Below are positions 31,396 to 39,168 of a stretch of 39,168 nucleotides of DNA, one piece after another; positions within the stretch are counted from its first letter, which is position 1; each line of letters opens with the position of its first letter. The stretch is taken from the NCBI GenBank assembly GCA_017619885.1, contig JAFZRM010000125.1, forward strand, positions 1 through 39,168, in the 5' to 3' direction. The DNA is from Clostridia bacterium. GTDB taxonomy: Bacteria; Bacillota; Clostridia; Oscillospirales; CAG-272. Below the pieces are notes generated by a model. That model searched no databases and had not been told where the DNA came from. It saw only the letters and a program-made list of their open reading frames with translations. The translations under genes were made by a program, and so were the position numbers.

Positions 31396-31424
31396 TTGAC
31401 AACGCGGCTCAACTGCGGTATATT
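31396..31424 (+). promoter_or_regulatory. Promoter of the flavodoxin-family reductase gene
   Basis: TTGACA (31396-31401), 17 bases, TATATT (31419-31424), with CGGAGAA before the ATG. Confidence 0.75.
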
Positions 31425-31482
31425 AAATACGTGGACGCACGCAAACGGCGGACACGAAAACGATCCGGAACGGAGAAATGAT

Positions 31483-32100
31483 ATGAAAGTACTTATTATC
31501 AACGGAAGTCCGCGCGAGGGCGGAAACACGTCTTTGGCGCTTGACGAAATGGTCAGAGTTTTTGAGAAAAACGGCGTGCAGGTGACGGTCGAGCAGATCG
31601 GCGGCGAGGATATCCGCGGCTGTATCGCCTGCGGCTGCTGCGCAGAAACGGGCAAATGCGTGTTCGACGACGCGGTGAACAGGATAGCACCGGAATTCGA
31701 GGAGGCGGACGGCCTCGTTATCGCGTCCCCGGTCTATTACGCTTCCGCCAACGGCACGCTCGTGTCGCTGCTCGACAGGCTGTTTTCGAGCACGGGCTTC
31801 GATAAGACGATGAAGGTCGGCGCAAGCGTCGTCGTCGCGAGGCGCGGCGGATGCTCGGCGACGTTCGACGAGCTGAACAAATACTTCACCATATCCGGTA
31901 TGCCCGTAGCGTCGAGCCAGTACTGGAACAGCGCGCACGGCAGACTCAAGGGAGAAGTCGAAGGAGATCTCGAGGGACTGCAGACGATGCGCGTGCTCGC
32001 GGCGAACATGACTTTCCTTATGAAGTCGATAGCGCTCGGCCGTGAAAAATACGGCCTGCCCGAAAAAGAGGAATGGCAGCCTACGCATTTCATCAGATAA
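31483..32100 (+). CDS. Flavodoxin-family NAD(P)H-dependent FMN reductase (iron-sulfur flavoprotein-like)
   Basis: 205 residues with an N-terminal FMN phosphate-binding loop NGSPREGGNTS (about 7-17). A CIACGCC...GKC cysteine cluster follows (about 47-60), of the type seen in iron-sulfur flavoproteins and many clostridial NAD(P)H-dependent FMN reductases, then ASPVYYASANGTLVSLLDR for the flavin ring. It is probably a cytoplasmic electron carrier or reductase of unknown substrate. The ATG at 31483 is set by CGGAGAA at 31471-31477. It has its own promoter and stands alone. Confidence 0.88.
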   Translation: MKVLIINGSPREGGNTSLALDEMVRVFEKNGVQVTVEQIGGEDIRGCIACGCCAETGKCVFDDAVNRIAPEFEEADGLVIASPVYYASANGTLVSLLDRLFSSTGFDKTMKVGASVVVARRGGCSATFDELNKYFTISGMPVASSQYWNSAHGRLKGEVEGDLEGLQTMRVLAANMTFLMKSIALGREKYGLPEKEEWQPTHFIR

Positions 32101-32162
32101 AAAGCGGCGCGGGCGCGAAATTTAATTGTTAACAAAAAAAACGAAATGTTAGCATATTTGCG

Positions 32163-32191
32163 TTGACAAGCCGGCTGACGCGTGATATAAT
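32163..32191 (+). promoter_or_regulatory. Consensus promoter of the AT-rich lipoprotein gene
   Basis: TTGACA (32163-32168), exactly 17 bases, TATAAT (32186-32191). AAAGGAGG lies at 32217-32224. Confidence 0.85.
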
Positions 32192-32231
32192 GGTTGCGGT
32201 ATTAAAGAAATCAATAAAGGAGGATGACGGG

Positions 32232-33398
32232 ATGAGATCCGTATATGCGCTTATCGTCATACTTTCGCTGATCACCGGGACGCTGTTTCTTTCGGGATGC
32301 GGCACGGACCGGAAAGCCGGTCAGAACGACGTAACGACCGCCGAAAGCACAGCTGCCGCAGCGGCGGCAGACGGTACGGAGTCCTTTGACGTTACAAAAC
32401 CCGCAGATCCGTCAGACACGGCGGAAGACGTGACGGAAGACGTGACGGAAGAAGCGACGGCAGCTGAACAGGAAAAAACAGATATATACGAAGATGCGAG
32501 AAACGCTCTTGTTGAAAAATATCCGTTGTCGGATATTAAGTTTGAAGCCATTCTCTATGAAAAAACTTTAAGCGACGGCTTGAACGTATCGTCTGTTTAC
32601 TCTTATCCAAGACCCGATTTTGGCGAACCGGCCGAAAAGAGCCTGACCGTGAATTTATTCGGGCAGGAATTTACCGGAGAATATGAAGGAAGTGAAACAG
32701 ACTTAGAAAACGGTGTCTTTGACCTATACAACATCGACCCGGTTAAAATAGGAATTTTTAAATACCGTCCGTCATTTTCGGTGTACAGATCCGACAAAAG
32801 TTTCAGATCTTGTTTGTATATCCCGTATGATTTTAACGTCTCGGATATCCAAACGGAAGAGCAGCTGTTCGATTTCATAAAATCAAATATTATTCCGGAT
32901 AAGGACTGCTCGACGTACGAATCGATAATTATTACAAACTGCAGAATGGAAGACGGACACCATGAGACGTTTAACGGTTTTCATCGTATTGAAGAAAATG
33001 AAACTCTTTGGGAGTATGAGATCATTTTTCTTAAATCATACGAAGGATTCGTAACAAGTGATAAGTTTAAAATAAGAGTATTCGACGGGGTGATCGGATA
33101 CCAACTGATCGGGAACCCGACAGAAAAAGGCTTTTTCGAAAAAGCCGCGGCGCTCGCATGTCAGGATAAAGAGATCGTCAGGGATTACATAGAATCAAAT
33201 TTATTTGAAAAGTATGAGCTTGTAAACGTTGACGCAGATCATATTGTTAACTCCCTTGTTAACGCCGAGGGTAAAGCATCCGTACTTGCGCGAGTTACGT
33301 ATACGTTCAGGATAAAGGGCGATACTCAGACGGATGAGGACGGTTCGGAAATACTGTATTCAGACGTGGCAATCATACTGATAACGCCCGTTGAATGA
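32232..33398 (+). CDS. Lipoprotein of unknown function, AT-rich
   Basis: 388 residues with lipobox Cys23 (LSGC), then a Thr/Ala/Asp/Glu-rich linker to about residue 82 and a mature domain of about 300 residues in which I recognise no family. The DNA from about 32500 to 33390 is clearly more AT-rich, with more A- and T-ending codons, than its neighbours. This suggests recent gain of the mature domain. The linker itself has the local GC-rich style. Perfect promoter and strong AAAGGAGG site; single-gene unit ended by the hairpin at 33439-33468. Confidence 0.85.
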   Translation: MRSVYALIVILSLITGTLFLSGCGTDRKAGQNDVTTAESTAAAAAADGTESFDVTKPADPSDTAEDVTEDVTEEATAAEQEKTDIYEDARNALVEKYPLSDIKFEAILYEKTLSDGLNVSSVYSYPRPDFGEPAEKSLTVNLFGQEFTGEYEGSETDLENGVFDLYNIDPVKIGIFKYRPSFSVYRSDKSFRSCLYIPYDFNVSDIQTEEQLFDFIKSNIIPDKDCSTYESIIITNCRMEDGHHETFNGFHRIEENETLWEYEIIFLKSYEGFVTSDKFKIRVFDGVIGYQLIGNPTEKGFFEKAAALACQDKEIVRDYIESNLFEKYELVNVDADHIVNSLVNAEGKASVLARVTYTFRIKGDTQTDEDGSEILYSDVAIILITPVE

Positions 33399-33438
33399 CG
33401 CGGCGTTGAGCGGAGTCCGGAGCGCCCGGCATAAAAAG

Positions 33439-33468
33439 ATAAAAGAGCGGCAGACGCCGCTCTTTTAT
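33439..33468. terminator. Bidirectional terminator between convergent lipoprotein genes
   Basis: A perfect 13-bp stem ATAAAAGAGCGGC (33439-33451) / GCCGCTCTTTTAT (33456-33468) around AGAC, with A- and T-rich flanks. Confidence 0.88.
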
Positions 33469-33482
33469 GCTCTTATAAAGTC

Positions 33483-34178
33483 TTATTCTTCAACGAGAAG
33501 GTTCGCAACGACACGGAAACCGTGGTTGGAAGACGTTCCGTTTTCGAAGTACTCGCACTCGTCGACGGGATCGACAGCCCATACGCCGATGTTGGCGGTC
33601 GTGCCGCGGAACACGTACATATACGTGCCGGGGCCGAATCCGGTCGGCTGAGCCTCGGTGAAGTCTACGTCGCAGGAATCATTGTCTTCCCATTCGGTGA
33701 ATTCCTCGGTGTAGAGGGGATCGCCGAGAATGGTGTTGTCGTAGTCGTTCTCCCACTTGTAGAGCTCAACGACGAAAGCGGATTCACCGTGCGTGCTCCA
33801 GCTCGGGCAGGACTCGAAGTACAGGCCTATCAGTCTGGCGTTGCTGTCAACGGTGAATTTGCAGGCGAGCTCGCCGTTGTTGGCGGCGGAGATCGCTACA
33901 TGGCCCGCCGGGTCGCCCTCATACAGATAGAAGTCGTCTTCTACGTAGCTGGGGCCGTCGGGAGCTTCGGTCGTCTTTGCGGGCTCGGTCGTCACGTCCG
34001 CTTCGGTCGTGGCTTCGGCTGTGGTGGCGTCCGCTTCCGTGGTCTTGGGCTCAGCGGTAGTGACGTCACCTGCGGTCGTTACGGGGTCCGTGGTCTTGGG
34101 CTCGGAGTCGCAGGACGCGAGCACCACCGCGCACAGTACCATAACTGCCGCAACAAGGATAGCAAGGGTCTTCTTCAT
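33483..34178 (-). CDS. Lipoprotein with Thr-rich linker and beta-rich domain
   Basis: 231 residues: signal peptide and lipobox Cys23 (LASC), a linker of TTEA/DVTT-type repeats (about 27-73), then a domain of about 155 residues with many aromatic and Gly-containing strands and cysteines near 107, 124 and 172. The layout suggests a surface-displayed binding or adhesion module; no family is recognised. A very strong CAGGAGGAATTACC ribosome-binding region precedes the ATG. It begins 26 bases after the SDR gene and could be read from the GH127-like promoter, although it may have its own. Confidence 0.8.
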   Translation of the reverse strand: MKKTLAILVAAVMVLCAVVLASCDSEPKTTDPVTTAGDVTTAEPKTTEADATTAEATTEADVTTEPAKTTEAPDGPSYVEDDFYLYEGDPAGHVAISAANNGELACKFTVDSNARLIGLYFESCPSWSTHGESAFVVELYKWENDYDNTILGDPLYTEEFTEWEDNDSCDVDFTEAQPTGFGPGTYMYVFRGTTANIGVWAVDPVDECEYFENGTSSNHGFRVVANLLVEE

Positions 34179-34204
34179 GGTAATTCCTCCTGTGGAATAA
34201 TTTA

Positions 34205-34933
34205 TTACATAAATCCGCCGTCAACGCCGATCACCTGCCCGGTGACGAAGCCGGCGCTTTCCGAGCAAAGCCAGAGTATCGCGCCCGCGACGTCGTCCGC
34301 GGTACCGGTGCGGCAGAGCGGAGTTCTGTCGATTATATCCTCGACCGTCCGCCGGTCGAATTTTGCGTTCATGTCCGTATCTATATATCCCGGCGCCACG
34401 CAGTTGACGGTCACGCCGTCGGGCCCGAGCTCTTTCGCGAGCGCCTTCGTGAAGCCGATCACGCCCGCCTTCGCCGCCGAGTACGCGACCTCGCACGAGC
34501 CGCCCGAAACGCCCCATACGGACGAGACGTTTATTATGCGCCCGCGCTCGGACTGCAAAAGCTCCGGCAGCGCGGCGTACGTCACGTTGTAAACGCCGGT
34601 GAGATCCGTGCCGATCACGGCGTCCCAGATCTGCGGCTCCGTCTGTCCGAGAGGGCCGTAGAACCCGATCCCGGCGTTGTTGACGAGCACGTCTATCCCG
34701 CCGCCGTGACAGCGGCAGAGCGAGATCATGCGGCGCACGGCGTCTCTGTCGTTCACGTCCGCCCGGACCGGATACGCGCTGCCGCCGGCGGCGTTTATGC
34801 GCTCGCACAGCGCAAGGGCTTTGTCTTCCGATCTGTTGTAGTTTACGAAAACGCGGTATCCTTCGGCGGCGAACAGCTCCGCCGCCGCCGCGCCTATCCC
34901 GCGCGACGCGCCTGTTATAAGTACCGATCTCAT
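34205..34933 (-). CDS. Short-chain dehydrogenase/reductase (FabG-like)
   Basis: 242 residues, classical SDR: TGASRGIG at 7-14, NNAG at 85-88, catalytic S138, Y151 and K155 (YSAAK), and a C-terminal GQVIGVDGGF. It reduces or oxidises a keto or hydroxyl group with NAD(P). FabG (3-oxoacyl-ACP reductase) is the closest common type, but the neighbour is a GH127-like glycosidase rather than fatty-acid genes, so a sugar substrate is possible. Its start overlaps the stop of the upstream glycosidase gene (ATGA). Confidence 0.9.
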   Translation of the reverse strand: MRSVLITGASRGIGAAAAELFAAEGYRVFVNYNRSEDKALALCERINAAGGSAYPVRADVNDRDAVRRMISLCRCHGGGIDVLVNNAGIGFYGPLGQTEPQIWDAVIGTDLTGVYNVTYAALPELLQSERGRIINVSSVWGVSGGSCEVAYSAAKAGVIGFTKALAKELGPDGVTVNCVAPGYIDTDMNAKFDRRTVEDIIDRTPLCRTGTADDVAGAILWLCSESAGFVTGQVIGVDGGFM

Positions 34934-36480
34934 GAAAGCTCCATGTAAAGTATCTGCGCCGTCGCCGCCGCCTCGCTCAAAAGGTACGTGCCGTCGAGGC
35001 TGATCAGACGGTGTCCGCGCGCCTCGTATCCGCCGTTTTTGCGTATCACGTCCTCGGCCGCGGCGCGCACCTGTTTTTCTTCTGATGCGAGCATCAGCGG
35101 GCCGTCGTATACGCGGCTCTCATCCTGCCACAGGCGCAGCTCGAGCGTCAGCGACACCGTCTCGCCGTCCGGCACGTCGATATAGACGTAATGCTCGTCG
35201 CATCCGCCGATATGATCGCACTTTACCGACGATATCCAGTGCGGAACGAACAGGTATAGCCTGCCGCCGCCCTCGTATTTTATCTTGACGCTTCCGCCGT
35301 GCGGGTAATCGGAGACGATATCGAGCCGTCTGCCGCGCACCGGGGCGGTGACGCTGACGGGATTTATTATCACGCCGTCGTCGGTGACGGAATAAGCCGC
35401 CGCCGCGGCGAGCCCTTCGCCGCCGCGCATCGTACAGCACCAGTAAGCCTCGTAGCCGTGTACGGCGAGCGCGCCGTCGGTCGCGCAGGTGTCGCAGCCG
35501 AAGCCGCCGTTGGGTCTCTGCGCGTGAAGCAGCCCGTTATACAGTATGAGCTGCGAGATCTCCGCGTAATGCGGATCGTCCGTATACGCAAAAAGCTGAG
35601 AGCCGACCATGAACGAGTCGATTATCGCGCACGGCTCCGTCCATTCCGGGCGGCCGAACCAGTTCTCGTTCGCGTAAGTCCGCGTCATCCCGTGTTCTTC
35701 GTATAACCCGAACACGCGCTTAACCTGTTCGAGCAGCGTTTCGTCGCCGGTCTGCGTATATCTGCGCAGCGCGCCGCGGCAGCCGGAGAGCGTCGCGTGC
35801 GTCTGAAGCCTGACTTCGATGAACGGGATCCTGAAAAAGTGGGTAAGCATCTCGTCGATCAGCGCGCCGAGCGCCTGATCGCGGTCCGCGTCGGGGGCAT
35901 AATGCGAGAGTATTTCGTACGCGTGCGTCAGGCCGTCGAGCGGCATATAGGCGCAGCCGGTGTCGGTCGAGATGATCCAGCCGTCGACGGTCCCCGCCTC
36001 GCTGCCGCTCATCCCGCCTCCGTTCGCCCTCTGTTCGGGCAGGACGGGATAAGACGCGTATCTGCCCGCCGCCGGCAGGAACAGACCGCGGACGATGCCG
36101 TCGATCAGGCCGGGGACGCGCGTGTCGCGTCTGTATTCATAATATTCGCACAGCCCGCGCAGAAGCCACGAATGGCCGGAGAGCTGCTGTTCGCTGATAA
36201 GATTGCCGTGATCGGCGCCGAGATAGCCCTTGCCGTTCAGATGAGACGGAAGCCCGTCGATTATCTCGTCGAGAAACGACGGCTGCCTTCCGGTTATCTG
36301 CGACTGACAGCAGAGCGCGAGGATTATCCTGCCCTCCCAGTCGCCGGGCCAGTCGTAGGAGCCGGGGCGGAAAACCTCGGGCGGACGGTACATCGGCGCC
36401 TCGAGACGGGAGCTGAGCAGAGCGCAGCGCGCGCCGAGCTCTCCTTTGACTTTTACGTCCCCGTAGCTGTTGTATTTCAT
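34930..36480 (-). CDS. GH127-like (beta-L-arabinofuranosidase-type) glycoside hydrolase
   Basis: 516 residues without a signal peptide, so cytoplasmic. The catalytic zinc-site pattern of GH127 is visible: E282 and C284 in WTEPCAI, and the C348-C349 pair in YWCCTMRGG, matching the Glu-x-Cys and Cys-Cys ligands described for HypBA1-type enzymes. An (alpha/alpha)6 barrel precedes it and beta-sandwich segments follow. It is shorter than typical GH127 proteins (usually above 600 residues), so activity on arabinofuranosides is a guess. CGGAG precedes the ATG. Co-transcribed with the SDR. Confidence 0.82.
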   Translation of the reverse strand: MKYNSYGDVKVKGELGARCALLSSRLEAPMYRPPEVFRPGSYDWPGDWEGRIILALCCQSQITGRQPSFLDEIIDGLPSHLNGKGYLGADHGNLISEQQLSGHSWLLRGLCEYYEYRRDTRVPGLIDGIVRGLFLPAAGRYASYPVLPEQRANGGGMSGSEAGTVDGWIISTDTGCAYMPLDGLTHAYEILSHYAPDADRDQALGALIDEMLTHFFRIPFIEVRLQTHATLSGCRGALRRYTQTGDETLLEQVKRVFGLYEEHGMTRTYANENWFGRPEWTEPCAIIDSFMVGSQLFAYTDDPHYAEISQLILYNGLLHAQRPNGGFGCDTCATDGALAVHGYEAYWCCTMRGGEGLAAAAAYSVTDDGVIINPVSVTAPVRGRRLDIVSDYPHGGSVKIKYEGGGRLYLFVPHWISSVKCDHIGGCDEHYVYIDVPDGETVSLTLELRLWQDESRVYDGPLMLASEEKQVRAAAEDVIRKNGGYEARGHRLISLDGTYLLSEAAATAQILYMELS

Positions 36481-36529
36481 GTATGCTCCGAATAGCGTTC
36501 GCGGCGGGTATCACCCCCGCTTTTTTGAT

Positions 36530-36558
36530 ATTTTACCATATTTTTTCGGTTTTGTAAA
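36530..36558 (-). promoter_or_regulatory. Promoter of the GH127-like/SDR operon
   Basis: On the minus strand, TTTACA (36558-36553), 17 bases, TAAAAT (36535-36530). The -35 region overlaps the hairpin that ends the upstream gene. Confidence 0.65.
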
Positions 36559-36591
36559 GCCCCAATTCAAAATATTTTATAAAGGAGCTTT
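36556..36591 (-). terminator. Terminator of the large anchored-protein gene
   Basis: AAAGCTCC and GGGGCTTT on the minus strand form an 8-bp stem with one mismatch, followed by TTTACAAAA. The sequence GCCCCAATTC here also matches the mosaic repeat family. Confidence 0.45.
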
Positions 36592-36597
36592 GCCGCG

Positions 36598-38826
36598 TCA
36601 CTGATAATATTCTTCGTACTCTGTACGCGTGAACAGCGAGGGTCCTTTTCCCGCCATCACGTCGGCGAGGAATTCGCTGACGAGCGTCCCTCCGGTGATC
36701 TTAAGCGAGCCGCCGGATACGCCGATCCGCACCGTGTATTCCTTCGAACAAGATTCGTGCATCATGCCGAGCTCAGTCAGCGTGACCGTCATACTATATG
36801 AGGAATCCGACGTCTTCTCGATCGATATCAGTTTGTTCGCCGTGTAGGAATCAAAGTATTCAAATTCGTCCATGACAAAAAGGACACCGTCGACCTCGTA
36901 CAGAAGCTTGTTGTTTTTCAGCAGATTCCTGACCGTCTTTTCCGGATAGTATACGCAAAGCTGCCGTTCGAGCGCTTCGTAAAACGCGTCCGGGTCCGGG
37001 TAGAAGCGGTAAATTTGCTGTTCGGGATATTGGTACATTTCGGCCGCTTTTTCCTTCTGCTTATCCGTAAGTTCGTCGTATCTGACCCACGTCATGCGTT
37101 GAGTCGTGTAAAACGAACGCATAGCGGAATAGAGGAACTGCATCGCGCTGCCGTACTGCGGGAAATCGAAGTAATTGAGCACGAACGTCCCGCCGACGGC
37201 GCGCAGCCCGCCGCCGTCTTCTTCGACCTCGACGGTGAAATATCCGGACATATAGGAGTCTTTAACGTACACCTCGGCGGTGACGCGGCCGTCCTTCTGC
37301 GACGTTATGTGAAGCGTGTTCAGATCCGCCGCCGTTTCACGGAAACCCTGGTCGAACGTCGTATAAACCTTTCCGTTCGCCGTGAAGAAATACTTGCTTT
37401 CCCTCGACAGCATACGGTCGACCGTGCCGGCGGGGAGCAGTCTGCCGTAATACTGCCGCCACTGCCCGACCGTCTGAAAGCCCTCGACCTGCGAATGGAA
37501 CGGGTAAAATGCCTGCGTCATAGGCTCCGCTTTGTTGTCTTTGTAAAGCTCGGTCAGCTTTGCGATAAGCTCAGGGCTCGCGTTTTCAAGATCCTCCTCT
37601 TTTTCGTATACCTCGGAGCACCCCTGGCTTTCCGTCACACCGTACGTGACCGCGCGGTAAAACGCGTTCAGCTCCTTCAAAAGCTGTTTTATCCTGTACT
37701 CCAGATCGGGCGGACCGGGCCTGTAACCGTCGAAGCCCGCCGCCGACAGCGCCGCGTACGTGTTAGGATAGTCGTTTTGCGCCTCGACCTCGAACAGCTG
37801 CGGCGCGTATTCTTTTACAAAATCCAGAAGCTCCTTGACCGTCTGCGAATTTCCGTAATCGTAATCAAGCCCGAAGCGCGCTCTCATATCGGCGTATTCG
37901 CCGTACATTATGTTTCTGAAGACCTCGTTTACTAGCTTTGACATTTTATCCGATATATCCGCCGTATACGTTTGCAGGCAGTATACGATCGCTTCGCCGC
38001 GCCGCTGTGATATTATCTCGCCTTTGACGCGGTTGTCGGATCTTTCGGCGGCGTATTCGAAGCACGCTTCGATACTGTTTTCCGCAGTCAGAAAATAGTA
38101 ATCGTTGAACCCGGTCAGCGTAAGGAACCTGTACGTGACGGGTTCCAGCTGCTGCATCGTCGTCTCCGCTATGTTTTTCGCGCGCAGCTTGACCATGTTG
38201 CCGTACGTGCGCAGCCACTGGGCGTTCGAAGGGAAGAACGACGGATCGTATGCGAGCGTGACGTCGGGGAAGTTAAGTTTCGGCGGGTCGTCGTCCGGCC
38301 ACCCGTTGCTGTCGAAATCCTCTTTTATGAAAACTGAGCAGTACACCGAATATACGCCCCGCTCGAACGAGTCGAGCACGAACGCGCCGTCGAAGAACCG
38401 TGTGACGAACAGGTCGAACGCCGTGACGCCGAAGGATCTCAGCCGGTTCCACGACTCCGCGGTAAAGCCCCTGTCCTCCATGATCTTTACGATGCGGTCG
38501 ATAGTCTCCTCGTCCGTCTGCGGCTCGGTCCCGGTGTCGTCCGGATCGACGAAAACGCCGGTGCCGGTAAGCGGTCCCGGATCTGTCGTGTCCGCGTCCG
38601 TCGCGGTCTGCGGGTAGTCCGTCGGATCGGGCTCCGTCGCCTCGCCGGCAGTGTCGTCGCCGGCGAAAACGGACGTGACCGCGCGCCGCACCGCGGGGAT
38701 GCAGACGAGTACGCCGAAAACGAGCGCGGCGCACAGCGCCGCGATAACGGCCCGGCCGAGTCCGGAATGTATGAAATTGTAAAGCGGCGAGCCGACTCTC
38801 ACGAGCCGCATCCTGTTTTTCGGCAT
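36598..38826 (-). CDS. Large membrane-anchored protein of unknown function
   Basis: 742 residues from the ATG at 38826 (743 if the adjacent ATG at 38829 is used; AAAGGTG is better spaced for 38826). A membrane segment at about 26-46 is followed by a Thr/Asp/Pro-rich linker (about 55-100) and a long extracellular part with no family I recognise. The middle is helical and rich in Tyr, Phe and Asp (about 105-420). The C-terminal 350 residues contain repeated beta-type segments such as YFTVEVEEDGGGL and YTVRIGVSGGSLKITGGTL. The repeated GG-L-(R/K)-(A/I)-(V/T)-GGT pattern suggests two related domains. It has its own consensus promoter. Confidence 0.85.
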   Translation of the reverse strand: MPKNRMRLVRVGSPLYNFIHSGLGRAVIAALCAALVFGVLVCIPAVRRAVTSVFAGDDTAGEATEPDPTDYPQTATDADTTDPGPLTGTGVFVDPDDTGTEPQTDEETIDRIVKIMEDRGFTAESWNRLRSFGVTAFDLFVTRFFDGAFVLDSFERGVYSVYCSVFIKEDFDSNGWPDDDPPKLNFPDVTLAYDPSFFPSNAQWLRTYGNMVKLRAKNIAETTMQQLEPVTYRFLTLTGFNDYYFLTAENSIEACFEYAAERSDNRVKGEIISQRRGEAIVYCLQTYTADISDKMSKLVNEVFRNIMYGEYADMRARFGLDYDYGNSQTVKELLDFVKEYAPQLFEVEAQNDYPNTYAALSAAGFDGYRPGPPDLEYRIKQLLKELNAFYRAVTYGVTESQGCSEVYEKEEDLENASPELIAKLTELYKDNKAEPMTQAFYPFHSQVEGFQTVGQWRQYYGRLLPAGTVDRMLSRESKYFFTANGKVYTTFDQGFRETAADLNTLHITSQKDGRVTAEVYVKDSYMSGYFTVEVEEDGGGLRAVGGTFVLNYFDFPQYGSAMQFLYSAMRSFYTTQRMTWVRYDELTDKQKEKAAEMYQYPEQQIYRFYPDPDAFYEALERQLCVYYPEKTVRNLLKNNKLLYEVDGVLFVMDEFEYFDSYTANKLISIEKTSDSSYSMTVTLTELGMMHESCSKEYTVRIGVSGGSLKITGGTLVSEFLADVMAGKGPSLFTRTEYEEYYQ

Positions 38827-38869
38827 CATGTCACCTTTCCGGGCTCGCGCCCGATTTTTTCATACGTTC

Positions 38870-38898
38870 ATTGTATCACAAACAAACTGTTTTGTCAA
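38870..38898 (-). promoter_or_regulatory. Promoter of the large anchored-protein gene
   Basis: On the minus strand, TTGACA (38898-38893), 17 bases, TACAAT (38875-38870). Confidence 0.8.
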
Positions 38899-38910
38899 TA
38901 GCGCTTTATT

Positions 38911-38927
38911 TTGCGCGCGGCGCGCAA
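38911..38927. promoter_or_regulatory. Palindrome between divergent promoters, possible operator
   Basis: TTGCGCGC-G-GCGCGCAA is a perfect 8+1+8 palindrome. It lies between the -35 box of the minus-strand promoter (38893-38898) and the -35 box of the lepA promoter (38943-38948), with no T-run on either side. Confidence 0.5.
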
Positions 38928-38942
38928 AACTTTAAAAATCTA

Positions 38943-38971
38943 TTGACTTTTCAAACCGGATATGATAGAAT
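38943..38971 (+). promoter_or_regulatory. lepA promoter
   Basis: TTGACT (38943-38948), 17 bases, TAGAAT (38966-38971), with GGAG at 38992-38995 before the ATG. Confidence 0.7.
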
Positions 38972-39001
38972 AAACTGCAATATTATATTTTGGAGTATCA
39001 G

Positions 39002-39168
39002 ATGTACGACAGAGGCAGGATAAGGAATTTCAGCATAATAGCTCATATAGACCACGGCAAATCCACGCTTGCGGACAGGCTTCTTCAAATCACGCGCACC
39101 GTTTCGGACCGCGATATGGAGGAGCAGCTGCTCGACAACATGGATATAGAGCGCGAGCGCGGCATAAC
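39002..39168 (+). CDS. lepA: Elongation factor 4 (LepA), 5' part only
   Basis: A ribosome-associated GTPase that acts on stalled or mispositioned translocation complexes. Only the first 55 codons are inside the window. They show the LepA-type start [21 protein letters not shown], containing the GTPase P-loop, and the switch I stretch [12 protein letters not shown], which favours LepA over TypA or EF-G. The gene runs off the window end, so its length and integrity cannot be judged. Confidence 0.92.
   Translation, partial: MYDRGRIRNFSIIAHIDHGKSTLADRLLQITRTVSDRDMEEQLLDNMDIERERGI

Overview
The window looks like chromosomal DNA of a GC-rich, monoderm Clostridia-type Firmicute, probably an uncultured gut-associated lineage near the Oscillospirales or Christensenellales. 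The evidence is sepF, a yggT homologue, divIVA and lspA in one cluster, many lipobox proteins with Thr/Ala/Asp-rich linkers, and consensus vegetative (sigma-A type) promoters with 17-base spacers. No rRNA, tRNA, integrase, transposase or CRISPR-Cas was seen. The placement is inferred from gene content only.

Layout. (1) 1-3214: an intergenic repeat, then an operon of rnhA, two small proteins carrying seven copies in total of a YAGP pentapeptide-like motif, a radical SAM/SPASM enzyme and a lipoprotein. This is the best candidate for an undescribed system, a RiPP-like peptide-modification locus. (2) 3251-8073: one tight operon of a sugar-phosphate isomerase-like protein, a Gfo/Idh/MocA oxidoreductase and proB-proA-proC. 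(3) 8074-8900: gene-free, filled with modular hairpin repeats. (4) 8915-12194: a YqeG-type HAD phosphatase, a small membrane protein and two paralogous parvulin-like lipoproteins. (5) 12199-13456: a Thr-rich surface protein, a divergent RNHCP-domain protein and a second repeat-rich gap. The repeat here is an inverted copy of the one at the window start. (6) 13454-15176 (minus): dapA and a Cof-type HAD hydrolase. (7) 15220-25160: queA, miaA, a HlyD-like protein, tldD, tldE, yggS, sepF, yggT-like, divIVA, lspA and rluD, a cell-division/envelope cluster with a TldD/TldE pair inserted. (8) 25255-31217: an integral membrane protein, a striking hairpin array, then minus-strand genes for a membrane-anchored foldase-like protein, a NifS-like cysteine desulfurase, a lipoprotein and a CotH-like lipoprotein. 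(9) 31396-38898: a flavodoxin-family reductase, an unusually AT-rich lipoprotein, a Thr-linker lipoprotein, an SDR and a GH127-like glycosidase, and a large anchored protein of unknown function. (10) 38943-39168: the start of lepA, cut by the window end.

Two themes stand out. First, the YAGP/radical SAM locus: two YAGP-bearing proteins, one ending in two zinc ribbons, are translationally coupled to a compact SPASM maturase-like enzyme. Second, several intergenic regions are arrays of short perfect hairpins whose stems differ from one to the next but which are joined by a constant short separator. The separator differs between arrays: CGATAT, AGCTAAATT, a GATGATG-like word, or GGGGTTCCC. Loops recur across arrays (GAA/TTC, TGAC/GTCA). 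I do not recognise these arrays as a named repeat family.
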